Source: Pseudomonas fluorescens (lineage in GTDB: Bacteria; Pseudomonadota; Gammaproteobacteria; Pseudomonadales; Pseudomonadaceae). Taken from it: a stretch of DNA of 64,000 nucleotides. The stretch is taken from the NCBI GenBank assembly GCA_902825215.1, contig LR782234.1, forward strand, positions 2,170,001-2,234,000. The letters run 5' to 3'. A model generated the notes under the pieces. It did no database searches and was not told the DNA's origin. It was given only the letters and a program-made list of their open reading frames with translations. Every line of letters begins with the position of its first letter. The first letter of the stretch is position 1. The position numbers and the translations under genes are program-made. Below are positions 8,649 through 17,192 of this stretch, in pieces.

Positions 8649-9275
8649 ATGCTTAAAGCGATCATCGTGGACGACCATCCGTTCATCCGCTCTGCCGTCA
8701 AAATGCTGTTGAAGCAGGAAAACTTCGAAGTCGTCGCCGAGGCGGATAACGGTGCCGACGCGGTTCAGCAGGCCCGTGAGCACAATCCAGACCTGATCAT
8801 TCTCGACATCGCCATGCCCAAGCTCGATGGCCTGGAAGTGATTTCGCGAATCAGCGCGCTGAACCTGCACTGCAAGATTCTTGTGCTGACCTCGCAGTCG
8901 GCGCAGTTCTATTCGATGCGCTGCATGAAAGCAGGGGCGGCGGGGTACATCTCCAAGACCAACGATCTGGACGAACTGGTCAAGGCAATCAAGGTGGTCA
9001 TCGACGGCTATACCTTTTTTCCCAACCTGGCCAGCAGTTCGGTGCGTCGCAGCGATGCCCAGGCCACCGATCTGGAACTGATCCAGAGCCTGTCCGACCG
9101 TGAACTGACCATCCTCCAGCAGTTGGCCAAAGGCCTGAGCAACAAGGAAATCGGTGAAGCGATGCTGTTGAGCAACAAGACCGTCAGCACCTACAAGACG
9201 CGGCTGATCGAGAAACTCAACGTCAAGTCGGTGGTGTACCTCGCTGATTTTGCCAAGCGCAACAACCTGCTGTAG
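8649..9275 (+). CDS. LuxR/NarL-family response regulator (BvgA/RocA1-like), first copy
   Basis: DNA-binding response regulator, presumed output of the adjacent BvgS-like kinase. It has 208 residues. The receiver domain has IIVDDHP at the N-terminus, phospho-Asp at residue 53 (LILDIAMP) and the conserved switch Lys (GYISKTND). The C-terminal LuxR helix-turn-helix (about 145-208) contains LSDRELTILQQLAKGLSNKE and NKTVSTYKTRLIEKL. The start is ATG 8649 with AGGAG at 8639-8643; an upstream in-frame start is unsupported. The next gene begins directly after its TAG, so regulator and kinase form one operon. Its paralogue lies at 19084-19719. Confidence 0.93.
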   Translation: MLKAIIVDDHPFIRSAVKMLLKQENFEVVAEADNGADAVQQAREHNPDLIILDIAMPKLDGLEVISRISALNLHCKILVLTSQSAQFYSMRCMKAGAAGYISKTNDLDELVKAIKVVIDGYTFFPNLASSSVRRSDAQATDLELIQSLSDRELTILQQLAKGLSNKEIGEAMLLSNKTVSTYKTRLIEKLNVKSVVYLADFAKRNNLL

Positions 9276-12200
9276 ATGATGACTTTCTTCAGAAGCTGCG
9301 TGGCCGCTGTGCTGCTGTTCAGCGTGGTGGGGGTGGCACACGCGGCGCCGGCAGCGGCCCCGGACACGCTGAAAGTGCTCGGCCGCTCCGACGTCGGCGA
9401 ATACGCGGTGTCGCTGGACGAGCCGGACTGGCGCTGGCTGCGCCGCAAGGGCACGCTGTTGCTCGGCGACAGCAGCCCGGACTATTCGCCGTTCGCGATT
9501 ACCGGTAACGGCAACGAATACGAGGGCATGAGCGCCGATTATGCACAGTTGATCGGGCAACTGCTGCGGGTCAACGTCGAGGTGCGTCGCTATGCGTCGC
9601 GTGGCGATCTGTTGACGGCCTTGAAGAACGGCGAAATCGATCTGATCGGCACCGCCAACGGTTTCGAGGCCGCCGATCCGGAGCTGGCAATCTCCTTGCC
9701 GTACGCCGACGACAATCCGAGCCTGGTCACCCGCATCGACGAAAGCCACAACCTGCCGCAAGACCTCGCCGGCAAACGCGTGGCGATGCTCTATCACTAT
9801 CTGCCACCGGCGACGGTCAAGGCGTTTTATCCCAAGGCCGATGTGCAGCTGTATCCGTCGACACTGGCCGCTATCGGTGCGGTGGCGTTCGGTCAGGCGG
9901 ACGTCTATCTCGGCGATCTGCTCAGCTCCAATTATCTGATCAAGAAGAATTACCTCAACAACGTCCAGCTCAGCGACTTTTCGCGCATGGAGACCCAGCC
10001 GTTCAGCTTTGCAGTCAAGCGTGACAACGAACAGTTGTTGCGCGTGGTCGATGCGGCGCTGACGGTCATCCCCGTCGAGGAGCGCATGAGCATTCGCCGC
10101 CGCTGGAGCGTTGGCGGGGTGGCGATTCCGGGGCAGCACGTGCTGCATTTCAGCATCAAGGAACAGCAGTGGCTGGACCGCCATCCGCGGATCAAAGTGG
10201 CGATCAACGAGAATTTCCTGCCGCTGACCTTCGTCGACGAGGCCGGCAAGTTTCGCGGCATCAGTGCCGATGTACTGGCCAAGATCAGCCTGCGCACCGG
10301 TCTGCAATTCGACATGCAGCGCGTCGATTCGGTGGCCGATCTGATCAGGCAAGTCAGCAGCGGCAAGGCCGACATGCTCGCGGCGTTCACGCCGAGCAGC
10401 GAGCGCGAAGGCGAGTTGCGTTTTACCCGTCCGTACCTGATCAACCCGTTCGTGCTGGTCAGCCGCCGCGATGGCGAACCGCAAACCCTCGATCAGATGG
10501 CCGGCGAGCGTCTGGCGCTGATCACCGGCAACGTTTTGCGTGAATACCTGGTCGAGCAGTTTCCGAATATTCAATTGGTGCCGGCCAACAATGCCGCGGA
10601 TGCCATGCAGATGGTCGCCGAGGGCAAGGTCGACGGTGCGATCAACTCGCTGATCAGCGCGCGTTACATGATTTCGCGCCAGTACCGCGAGACCTTGCAG
10701 ATCTCCAGTACGGTCGGCACCCAACCGGCACGCATCGCCCTGGCGACCAATCGCGGCGCGCTCGAGTTGTACTCGATTCTCGACAAGGCGCTGCTGAGCA
10801 TCAGCCCGGAAGAAATGGACGAACTGACCAACCGCTGGCGCAGCGAAGTGGTGGTCGATGACAGTTACTGGCTGCGCAACCGCGGCATGATCATTCAAGG
10901 CTTCGTGATTGCCGGTGTGTTGCTGCTGCTGGCGTTTGGCTGGATCGCCTATCTGCGCCTGCTGATGCGCAAGCGTCGTCAGGCGGAAATGGCTTTGAAC
11001 GACCAGATGGAATTCATGCGCGTGCTGATCGACGGCACGCCGCACCCGATTTATGTGCGCGACCGTGAAGGCCGTCTGGTGATTTGCAACAGCGGCTATT
11101 TGCAAGTGTTTGGCACCGAGCGTGACGCGGTGATCGGCAAAACCGTGATCCAGGGCGTGCTGAGCGATGCACCGCAGGCTCAGGCCTATCACGACGATTA
11201 CCTGCGCGTGATGGCCGACGGGCAGCCGAGCATCCAGGACCGCAGTCTGACCCTGGCCGACGGCAGGCAGCTGACGATCTATCACTGGATGCTCCCGTAC
11301 CGCGGCAGCGATGGCGCGGTCAACGGCATGATCGCCGGCTGGATCGACGTCAGCGAACGCCAGCATTTATTGCAGGAACTGCAGATCGCCAAGGACAGCG
11401 CCGACGACGCCAACCGCGCCAAGACCACGTTCCTCGCTTCAATGAGCCACGAAATCCGCACGCCGATGAACGCCATCATCGGCATGCTTGAGCTGGCCAT
11501 GAAAAAGGCCGATCAAGGCGTGACCGATCGTTTTGCCATCGAAGTGGCCTCGGGCGCCGCGCGCGGCTTGCTCGACTTGATCGGCGACATTCTCGACATC
11601 GCCCGCATCGAATCCGGGCGCCTGTCGCTGGCGCCGCAACGGGCCAACCTGCGCGAGCTGGTGGAATCGGTGGTGCGGATTTTCGAAGGGCTGGCGCGGC
11701 AGAAACAGCTGCGTCTGCAACTGGATGTGGATGCCCTGAGCAATGTCGACGTGCTGATCGATCCGCTGCGTTTCAAGCAAGTGCTGTCGAACCTGCTGAG
11801 CAATGCGATCAAGTTCACCGACGCCGGCCAGGTGCAGTTGAGCCTGCAGGTCGATATCGCCAGCGACGAGCGCCTGAGCCTGTGCTTGCGGGTCAAGGAC
11901 AGCGGTCGCGGGATTTCCGCTGAGGACCAGGCGCTGTTGTTCAGCCCGTTCGCCCAGGCCGGCAACCATGGCCAATCGGCGCGCAGCGGTTCCGGGCTGG
12001 GCCTGGTGATCAGTCGTACCTTGTGCGAAATGATGGGCGGCAGCCTGACCTTGTCCAGCGAACTGGGGCAGGGCACGCAGATCGAAGTGCGCCTGAATCT
12101 GCCGACCCTTGAGCCGCTGGTGGCTGCGCCGGTCGAAGAACTCGAACCGGTGAACAGCCAGCACAGCCTGAACATTCTGGTGATCGACGATTATCCGGCC

Positions 12201-12911
12201 AACCGCTTGTTGCTCACGCAGCAACTGAATTATCTGGGGCATCGGGTCACGGATGCCGATGACGGTGCGCACGGCTTGCGCGCCTGGCGCAATCAGCTGT
12301 TCGACGTGGTCATCACCGATTGCAACATGCCGATCATGAACGGCTACCAACTGGCGCGTGCGATCCGTGATGAAGAAGCGGCGCGCGGCCTGCCACGCAG
12401 TCTGGTGCTGGGCTTTACCGCCAACGCGCTGCCCGAGGAAAAGCAACGTTGTGCCGAAGCGGGGATGGACGATTGTCTGTTCAAACCGATCAGTCTCAAG
12501 GACCTCAATCTGCGTCTGGTCGGTATCGTTGCGCAGCAGCCGGCAGCGGCCGCGATGTCAGACACCGAGCCTGCCTCGGATGACCTCGATCTGGGCAGCC
12601 TCGAACAGTTGACGCGCGGCGACGAGGAATCGATCAAGAGCCTGTTGGGCGATCTGGCCACCAGCAACGCGCAGGACATGGCCAAACTGCTGCGGCTGTT
12701 CAGCGAGCATGACATTCCTGGTCTTTCCGACCTCGCGCACCGGGTCAAGGGCGGCGCGCGGATCATCAAGGCGCAGTCGCTGATACAGGCTTGTGAGGCG
12801 CTGGAACGCGCCAGTGAAGGCCTGGACACGCAATTGCTGACCGAAGCTGTCGATACCTTGCAGCAGGCGATGGAGCATTTGTCCGAGCAACTGGACGAGC
12901 GCTTGGCGTAA
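9276..12911 (+). CDS. BvgS/RocS-like unorthodox hybrid sensor kinase with PAS domain
   Basis: Inner-membrane phosphorelay sensor of 1,211 residues. Order of parts: signal peptide (1-24); two periplasmic SBP_bac_3 (venus flytrap) domains at about 50-275 and 295-520; membrane helix at about 538-562; PAS at about 575-695; HisKA with phospho-His near 725 ([15 protein letters not shown]); HATPase with [17 protein letters not shown] and GSGLGLVIS; receiver with phospho-Asp near 1015 (VVITDCNMP); and HPt with His near 1155 (LAHRVKGGA). The architecture matches Bordetella BvgS and P. aeruginosa RocS. Directly downstream of its LuxR-type partner. Its paralogue at 19729-22944 lacks the PAS domain. The ligand is unknown. 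Confidence 0.93.
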   Translation: MMTFFRSCVAAVLLFSVVGVAHAAPAAAPDTLKVLGRSDVGEYAVSLDEPDWRWLRRKGTLLLGDSSPDYSPFAITGNGNEYEGMSADYAQLIGQLLRVNVEVRRYASRGDLLTALKNGEIDLIGTANGFEAADPELAISLPYADDNPSLVTRIDESHNLPQDLAGKRVAMLYHYLPPATVKAFYPKADVQLYPSTLAAIGAVAFGQADVYLGDLLSSNYLIKKNYLNNVQLSDFSRMETQPFSFAVKRDNEQLLRVVDAALTVIPVEERMSIRRRWSVGGVAIPGQHVLHFSIKEQQWLDRHPRIKVAINENFLPLTFVDEAGKFRGISADVLAKISLRTGLQFDMQRVDSVADLIRQVSSGKADMLAAFTPSSEREGELRFTRPYLINPFVLVSRRDGEPQTLDQMAGERLALITGNVLREYLVEQFPNIQLVPANNAADAMQMVAEGKVDGAINSLISARYMISRQYRETLQISSTVGTQPARIALATNRGALELYSILDKALLSISPEEMDELTNRWRSEVVVDDSYWLRNRGMIIQGFVIAGVLLLLAFGWIAYLRLLMRKRRQAEMALNDQMEFMRVLIDGTPHPIYVRDREGRLVICNSGYLQVFGTERDAVIGKTVIQGVLSDAPQAQAYHDDYLRVMADGQPSIQDRSLTLADGRQLTIYHWMLPYRGSDGAVNGMIAGWIDVSERQHLLQELQIAKDSADDANRAKTTFLASMSHEIRTPMNAIIGMLELAMKKADQGVTDRFAIEVASGAARGLLDLIGDILDIARIESGRLSLAPQRANLRELVESVVRIFEGLARQKQLRLQLDVDALSNVDVLIDPLRFKQVLSNLLSNAIKFTDAGQVQLSLQVDIASDERLSLCLRVKDSGRGISAEDQALLFSPFAQAGNHGQSARSGSGLGLVISRTLCEMMGGSLTLSSELGQGTQIEVRLNLPTLEPLVAAPVEELEPVNSQHSLNILVIDDYPANRLLLTQQLNYLGHRVTDADDGAHGLRAWRNQLFDVVITDCNMPIMNGYQLARAIRDEEAARGLPRSLVLGFTANALPEEKQRCAEAGMDDCLFKPISLKDLNLRLVGIVAQQPAAAAMSDTEPASDDLDLGSLEQLTRGDEESIKSLLGDLATSNAQDMAKLLRLFSEHDIPGLSDLAHRVKGGARIIKAQSLIQACEALERASEGLDTQLLTEAVDTLQQAMEHLSEQLDERLA

Positions 12912-12949
12912 ACCCGTTTTTTTGCCCGTTTGCCTGCAATCTTGCGAAT

Positions 12950-12986
12950 TTTCCTACATTCGCCACTCACGCTCTATCGCTAACGT
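12950..12986 (+). promoter_or_regulatory. TCCTAC box and putative -10 before the lipoprotein operon
   Basis: TTTCCTACA at 12950-12958, then 23 nt to TAACGT (12981-12986). The same spacing recurs at 16.7 and 18.4 kb. The box would sit over the -35 region, as for a class II activator. Confidence 0.55.
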
Positions 12987-13043
12987 GCAGGTGTCCCGGC
13001 GTCATGCCGGGCTCACTTGTTCAGTTAACGTTTGGAGTTGTTG

Positions 13044-13457
13044 ATGACCCTTCCCCGTATGTCTTCCCGTGTACGCCTGGCCGTCAGTGGACTGGCCGTC
13101 GCGGCGGCGTTGAGCGCCTGTGCCAGCGCGCCGATCCCGGAGCAGCAGATCACACTGGCCAAGGATGCGGTCAACCGCGCGGTCTCGGCCGAGGCGACGC
13201 AATACGCGCCGCTGGAAATGAAGTCGGCGCAGGACAAGATGTTCCAGATGGAGCGCGCCCTCGGCGAGAAACAGTACCCGCAGGCCAGGCTGCTGGCCGA
13301 GCAGATCGAGGCCGATGCCAACCTCGCCGAGCGCAAATCCCGCGCGGTGAAATGGCAGAAGCAATTGACCGACGCCCGCAGCGGCATCCAGGTGCTCAAG
13401 CAGGAAATGCTGCAAGACCCGGTCACCGGTTTCAATCCGCCCGCCGCCGCTCAATAA
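13044..13457 (+). CDS. DUF4398-type lipoprotein
   Basis: Small envelope lipoprotein of 137 residues. A lipobox (ALSAC, Cys near residue 29) follows a hydrophobic signal. The rest is mostly helical and rich in Ala, Glu and Gln, with the KDAVNRAVSAEATQYAPLEM and ARLLAEQIEADANLAE pattern of DUF4398 proteins. Start ATG 13044 is preceded by GGAG at 13034-13037. It lies 10 nt before the OmpA-like lipoprotein gene, so the two are co-transcribed. It is placed between two adhesin-type payloads of the island and has the shared box upstream. A structural or peptidoglycan-associated role is inferred only. Confidence 0.8.
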   Translation: MTLPRMSSRVRLAVSGLAVAAALSACASAPIPEQQITLAKDAVNRAVSAEATQYAPLEMKSAQDKMFQMERALGEKQYPQARLLAEQIEADANLAERKSRAVKWQKQLTDARSGIQVLKQEMLQDPVTGFNPPAAAQ

Positions 13458-13467
13458 GGACACGTCC

Positions 13468-14241
13468 ATGCCTAATTTCAAACTGTTGCCGGTCGCCGGC
13501 CTGTTCGCCGTGATGCTTGCCGGTTGCGCCACCCCGCCAGAAAATCCGCAGTTGTTGCAGGCGCGCGCGCAATTTTCCGCGCTGCAAAACAAGCCGGAAT
13601 CCAACACCCTGGCGGCGCTTGAAACCAAGTCGGCGTTCACCGCGCTGAACGCCGCTGATCAGGCTTCGCTGCAAGATCGCAAAGCCCCGCAGATCGACCA
13701 GTTGGCGTACCTGGCCAGCCAGAAGATTGCCCTCGCCGAACAGACCATCGCCGGTCGCCAGGCGGAAGCCGGGCTGAAGAAAATCGATGCCGAGCGCACC
13801 CAGGTGCAACTGGATGTGCGTACCCAGCAGTTGAAAGCGCTGCAGGCGCTCAAGGCCAAACCGACCGATCGTGGTCAGGTGGTGACATTTGGCGACGTGC
13901 TGTTCGACACCGGTAAAGCCGACTTGAAGTACGGCAGCCAGCGGCAGTTCCAGCAACTGGCCGACTTCCTCAACAACAACCTCGAGCGCAAGGTACGGGT
14001 CGAAGGCTTCACCGATGACGTGGGCAGCGAACAGGCCAATCAGCGGCTGTCCGAGCGTCGCGCGGCGGCGGTGGCGACGGCTTTGACGCAACTGGGCGTC
14101 GATCGCCAGCGCATCCTGACCCAGGGCTACGGCGAAGAATACGCCGTTGCCGACAACGGCAGCGCGGCCGGCCGCCAGCACAATCGCCGGGTTGAGGTGA
14201 TTGTCTCGAACGGTGCCGAGGCGGTGGGCGTGCGTCGCTGA
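13468..14241 (+). CDS. OmpA-family peptidoglycan-associated lipoprotein with DUF4398-like N-terminus
   Basis: Outer-membrane lipoprotein of 257 residues. Lipobox MLAGC (Cys near 20). The N-terminal region (about 25-135) resembles the preceding DUF4398 protein. A C-terminal OmpA/Pal domain (about 145-250) has FGDVLFDTGKADL, VEGFTDDVGSEQANQRLSER, GYGEE and NRRVEVIV, the peptidoglycan-binding signature. In the second position of a two-gene operon. It probably anchors to peptidoglycan and may support the surface structures of the island. It is followed by a palindromic terminator-like element. Confidence 0.87.
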   Translation: MPNFKLLPVAGLFAVMLAGCATPPENPQLLQARAQFSALQNKPESNTLAALETKSAFTALNAADQASLQDRKAPQIDQLAYLASQKIALAEQTIAGRQAEAGLKKIDAERTQVQLDVRTQQLKALQALKAKPTDRGQVVTFGDVLFDTGKADLKYGSQRQFQQLADFLNNNLERKVRVEGFTDDVGSEQANQRLSERRAAAVATALTQLGVDRQRILTQGYGEEYAVADNGSAAGRQHNRRVEVIVSNGAEAVGVRR

Positions 14242-14274
14242 GACAGGACGCGTGTAATGCAATGAGTGTGTTTT

Positions 14275-14322
14275 GAGCAGGAAATTTCCTACAAAAATAA
14301 GGAAATTTCCTGCTCTTTTTTT
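14275..14322 (+). terminator. 15 bp hairpin with T-tract, also carrying two operator-like palindromes
   Basis: GAGCAGGAAATTTCC (14275-14289) pairs perfectly with GGAAATTTCCTGCTC (14301-14315) across an 11 nt loop, and seven T follow. It therefore looks like an intrinsic terminator of the lipoprotein operon, while its two arms are also copies of the island operator. Confidence 0.75.
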
Positions 14323-14341
14323 CCTCCCCGATCTCTAAATT
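14279..14341 (+). promoter_or_regulatory. Paired AGGAAATTTCCT operators and putative -10 of the autotransporter gene
   Basis: Two perfect 12 bp palindromes AGGAAATTTCCT (14279-14290 and 14300-14311) with centres 21 bp apart, i.e. two helical turns. TCCTGC of the second is followed after 22 nt by TAAATT (14336-14341), matching the box-to-hexamer spacing of other island promoters. Probably bound by dimers of the LuxR-type regulators. Confidence 0.6.
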
Positions 14342-14368
14342 CGCTACCTCATCACTGAGGTACGCGCC

Positions 14369-16603
14369 ATGAAAACTGTCTCTGCCAAACGCCACCCAGC
14401 ACCGACCCTGTCCCCCCTGGCACTGGCCATCGTCATGTGCCTGCCGATGCAGGCGCAGGCCTTTACCGTTCTGGTCGAGAAGGGTGCTGTGGTCAATGGC
14501 GAAAGCGTGTCGGCTGCCCAGCAGAATATTGGTGCCCAAGGCACCGCCAACCACACCTCGATCGAAGTCAGTGGCACTCAAGCGGTGTTTTTCGGCGGCG
14601 TGTCGAACGATGCCACGGTCATGGGCCGTCAAGTGGTGCAAAGCGGTACGTCGAACCGCTCGATCGTCGAAGCGGGTGGCTCGCAGCTGGTGTCGATCAA
14701 CGGCACGGCCAACGACACGGTGTTGAACGGTGGTACGCAAACCGTGCAGACCACCAAGAGCGTCGCCAACCGCACGGTGATCAATCGCGATGCCGTGCAG
14801 ACTGTGCAGTTATCCGGCCGCGCCGTGGACACACTGATCAATGCGGGCGGCGTGCAAGTGGTCACCGATCTGGGCATCGCCGACAACACCCGGGTGCTCA
14901 GCGGTGGTGAACAGCGTTTGACGGTTACCCGGTTCGGTGGTGCAGTCGCCACCGATACCCATATCGAGGGCGGTGTGCAGAGCGTGTATGCCCTTGGCAC
15001 AGCCAACAACAGCACGGTCAGCCAGGGCGGCCGCGTCGATTTGTACACGGGTGCACAGGCCAATGGTCTGGTGGCCGAGGCGGGCGGTGCTGTCAACATC
15101 ATGGAGAACGGCGTGAAAACCGTGGATTCGTTGCGTCTTGACGGCGGTCGTCTGGCCTTCGCCCCCAGCCTGGATGGCAGCTTCAAGACGTTTACGGTCA
15201 ATGCGCTGTCCGGCAGCGGCAGCGTGTTGATGAACACCGACATCGCCAGTCAGCAGCACGATCTGCTGGTGGTGCAGGGCGCCGGTCAGGCCAACGGTGA
15301 TCACACCTTGATCGTCGCTGACTCCGGGCATGAACCGGCCGATGCGGACGGGCGTTTGCTGCTGGTTGACACCCATGGCGGCAACGCGAAGTTCGGCCTG
15401 TACGGTGGGCATGTCGATGCCGGTGCGTTTCGTTACACCTTGCAGCAGCAGGGGGACGACTGGGTGCTGGCCAGCGCGGGGGCGGTTGTGCCAGAGCCGG
15501 TAGTGCCAGTAGCGCCTGTTTCACCTGTTACACCCGTAGCGCCCGTTACACCGCCAGATCTGCAGGCGCCTGTCGATTCGGGCACTCCGGTAGTACCGGT
15601 CACGCCGGTAAATCCGGCGACGCCCGCCGAACCGCTGAAACCGCTGGACCCGGTCACCCCATCAAGGCCGCTCGATCCGGCACCGGCGCACTTGTCCAAG
15701 GGCGCCAACGCCGCCATCGCCGCGCACACCGCTGGCGCCAGCCTGTGGGGCGCGCAAATGGACGCACTGGTGCAGCGCCTCGGCGAACTGCGCATGGGCG
15801 AGGATGACGGCGGAATCTGGAGCCGGGCCATCGGCAAACGCCTTGAAGTCAGCGAACGCTCCAGCCGTGCCTACGCCCAGGACATCAGCGGCGTGGAAAT
15901 CGGTGCCGACAAGGCGTTCGCGGTGGACGGCGGCAAGCTCTATGTCGGTGGCATGTTCGGCACTGCCCGCTCCGACCTGGATTTTGGCGAGGGCGCCAGC
16001 GGCAACATCGAGAGCCGCATGCTCGGTGTCTATGCCACCTGGCTCAACGACAACGGTGTGTATGTCGACAGCGTGTTGAAGTACAGCCGTTTCGACAACG
16101 AGATCAAGACGCCGACCAATCTCGGTCAGGCGGTGAAAGGTTCTTACAACAGCACCGGCATTGGCGTGAATGTTGAAGTCGGCAAGCGCATCAAACTGCG
16201 CGATGGCTGGTTCGTCGAGCCGCAAGCGCAACTGACGGCGACCCGCACCGAGGGCGCGAGCTACACCGCCAGCAACGGGCTGCGCGTCAAGACCGACGAC
16301 CTCGACTCGCTGCAGAGTCGCGTCGGCGCGATGTTCGGCCGCAGCCTTACGCTGGGCAACGGCATGCACGCCCAGCCGTACGCAAAAGCGTCGTACATCA
16401 CCGAGCACAACGGTCGCAGCAAGGTCAGCGTCAACGGCAACCGCTTCGATGCCGAACTGCCCGGTAACCGTGTGGAACTGGGTTTCGGCGCCGTGTTGCA
16501 GCTCAGTGAGCGCAGCAAGCTCTCGCTGGATGCCGAGTACGCCAAGGGTGATGGCATCGAACAGCCGTTCGGCGTGAGCGTGGGTTATCGCTACCTCTGG
16601 TAG
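14369..16603 (+). CDS. Autotransporter adhesin (type Va) with AIDA-like repeats
   Basis: Surface-exposed or secreted autotransporter of 744 residues. A signal peptide (about 1-31, ending QAQA) is followed by a beta-helical passenger (about 32-370) with repeated units of the ANxTxVxxGGxQxV type, as in AIDA-I/pertactin-like proteins. A Pro/Val/Thr-rich linker (about 372-440) leads to a C-terminal 12-strand barrel (about 480-744) ending in YRYLW, the usual terminal aromatic. ATG 14369 is the first codon giving a signal peptide. It has its own promoter with paired operators. No heptosyltransferase gene is next to it. A role in adhesion or aggregation is inferred. Confidence 0.9.
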   Translation: MKTVSAKRHPAPTLSPLALAIVMCLPMQAQAFTVLVEKGAVVNGESVSAAQQNIGAQGTANHTSIEVSGTQAVFFGGVSNDATVMGRQVVQSGTSNRSIVEAGGSQLVSINGTANDTVLNGGTQTVQTTKSVANRTVINRDAVQTVQLSGRAVDTLINAGGVQVVTDLGIADNTRVLSGGEQRLTVTRFGGAVATDTHIEGGVQSVYALGTANNSTVSQGGRVDLYTGAQANGLVAEAGGAVNIMENGVKTVDSLRLDGGRLAFAPSLDGSFKTFTVNALSGSGSVLMNTDIASQQHDLLVVQGAGQANGDHTLIVADSGHEPADADGRLLLVDTHGGNAKFGLYGGHVDAGAFRYTLQQQGDDWVLASAGAVVPEPVVPVAPVSPVTPVAPVTPPDLQAPVDSGTPVVPVTPVNPATPAEPLKPLDPVTPSRPLDPAPAHLSKGANAAIAAHTAGASLWGAQMDALVQRLGELRMGEDDGGIWSRAIGKRLEVSERSSRAYAQDISGVEIGADKAFAVDGGKLYVGGMFGTARSDLDFGEGASGNIESRMLGVYATWLNDNGVYVDSVLKYSRFDNEIKTPTNLGQAVKGSYNSTGIGVNVEVGKRIKLRDGWFVEPQAQLTATRTEGASYTASNGLRVKTDDLDSLQSRVGAMFGRSLTLGNGMHAQPYAKASYITEHNGRSKVSVNGNRFDAELPGNRVELGFGAVLQLSERSKLSLDAEYAKGDGIEQPFGVSVGYRYLW

Positions 16604-16608
16604 CGGCA

Positions 16609-16632
16609 CGGCAGCCACATCGGTGGCTGCCG
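16609..16632 (+). terminator. Strong hairpin after the autotransporter gene, no T-tract
   Basis: CGGCAGCCAC, loop ATCG, GTGGCTGCCG, starting 5 nt after the stop. Without a following T run it may stabilise the mRNA end rather than terminate. Confidence 0.45.
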
Positions 16633-16683
16633 ATGTGGCGGATGGCTGAAAAGCCCTCGGAGTATTCCCGGTGTCTTTTCAGA

Positions 16684-16721
16684 TTTGTCCTACATGCTCC
16701 GGCGACTCTTTTGCCTAGTGT
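16684..16721 (+). promoter_or_regulatory. TCCTAC box and putative -10 before the pseudo-receiver operon
   Basis: TTGTCCTACA (16685-16694), identical to the fimbrial box, then TAGTGT (16716-16721) 22 nt after TCCTAC. Confidence 0.55.
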
Positions 16722-16769
16722 GAGGCTCTCGCGCTAGCGCGGTAATTTTTCTTCTGACAGCTGATCTCA

Positions 16770-17192
16770 ATGACCTACAAACGCTGGCGAATCCTGATTG
16801 CTGAAGAGCAGCCCGCGCTGCAGTTCAGCGTCGGCCAATGTCTCAAAGAGCTGGGCTACCGTGCGCCGACACCGGTGCGCTCGTTCCGCGAACTGCTGGG
16901 CATGACCCATTACTCGTGCGAGCCCTTCGAGCATTTCGATCTGTTGTTGATCAACGGCCAATTGCTGGCGGCGGCGGGCATCGATCCGGTGCGTTTTTTT
17001 GTCAGCAATTCGCAGATCCGCCATGGCGTGATCTACGACGCACGACGCGGTCGGCCCTGTGCCGAATCGATCTACGCCAATCAGCGACGTCAGTTGAGCC
17101 TGATCCATACACCGGATCGCCAAACCCTCGTACCTCTGTTGGAGCAGCTCAATGGTCAAGCGATTTCCCGAGGTGTCCGAGATGTTCACTGA
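16770..17192 (+). CDS. Stand-alone pseudo-receiver protein, first copy
   Basis: A 140-residue protein with receiver-like beginnings (RILIAEEQPALQFSVGQCLK) but no phospho-acceptor. The beta-3 end that should read I-x-D-x-x-M-P reads LLINGQL, with Asn for Asp. The acidic pair is EE. A CEPFEHFD segment precedes beta-3, and the second copy at 18502 has a matching CEPFD. No output domain follows. I expect an unphosphorylated protein-protein adaptor of the relay, perhaps binding a kinase or EAL regulator; no activity can be shown. Its end overlaps the EAL regulator, so both are translated together. No named family comes to mind. Confidence 0.75.
   Translation: MTYKRWRILIAEEQPALQFSVGQCLKELGYRAPTPVRSFRELLGMTHYSCEPFEHFDLLLINGQLLAAAGIDPVRFFVSNSQIRHGVIYDARRGRPCAESIYANQRRQLSLIHTPDRQTLVPLLEQLNGQAISRGVRDVH

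Noticed and set aside
8535..11366. Minus-strand open frame of about 943 codons opposite the first LuxR regulator and kinase
   Set aside because: His/Gln/Ala/Asp-rich composition typical of antisense frames; the sense strand encodes clear kinase domains over the same DNA.
16567..16640. Hairpin after the autotransporter considered as an attachment site
   Set aside because: No integrase, no second copy and no tRNA nearby; a plain mRNA-end hairpin explains it.
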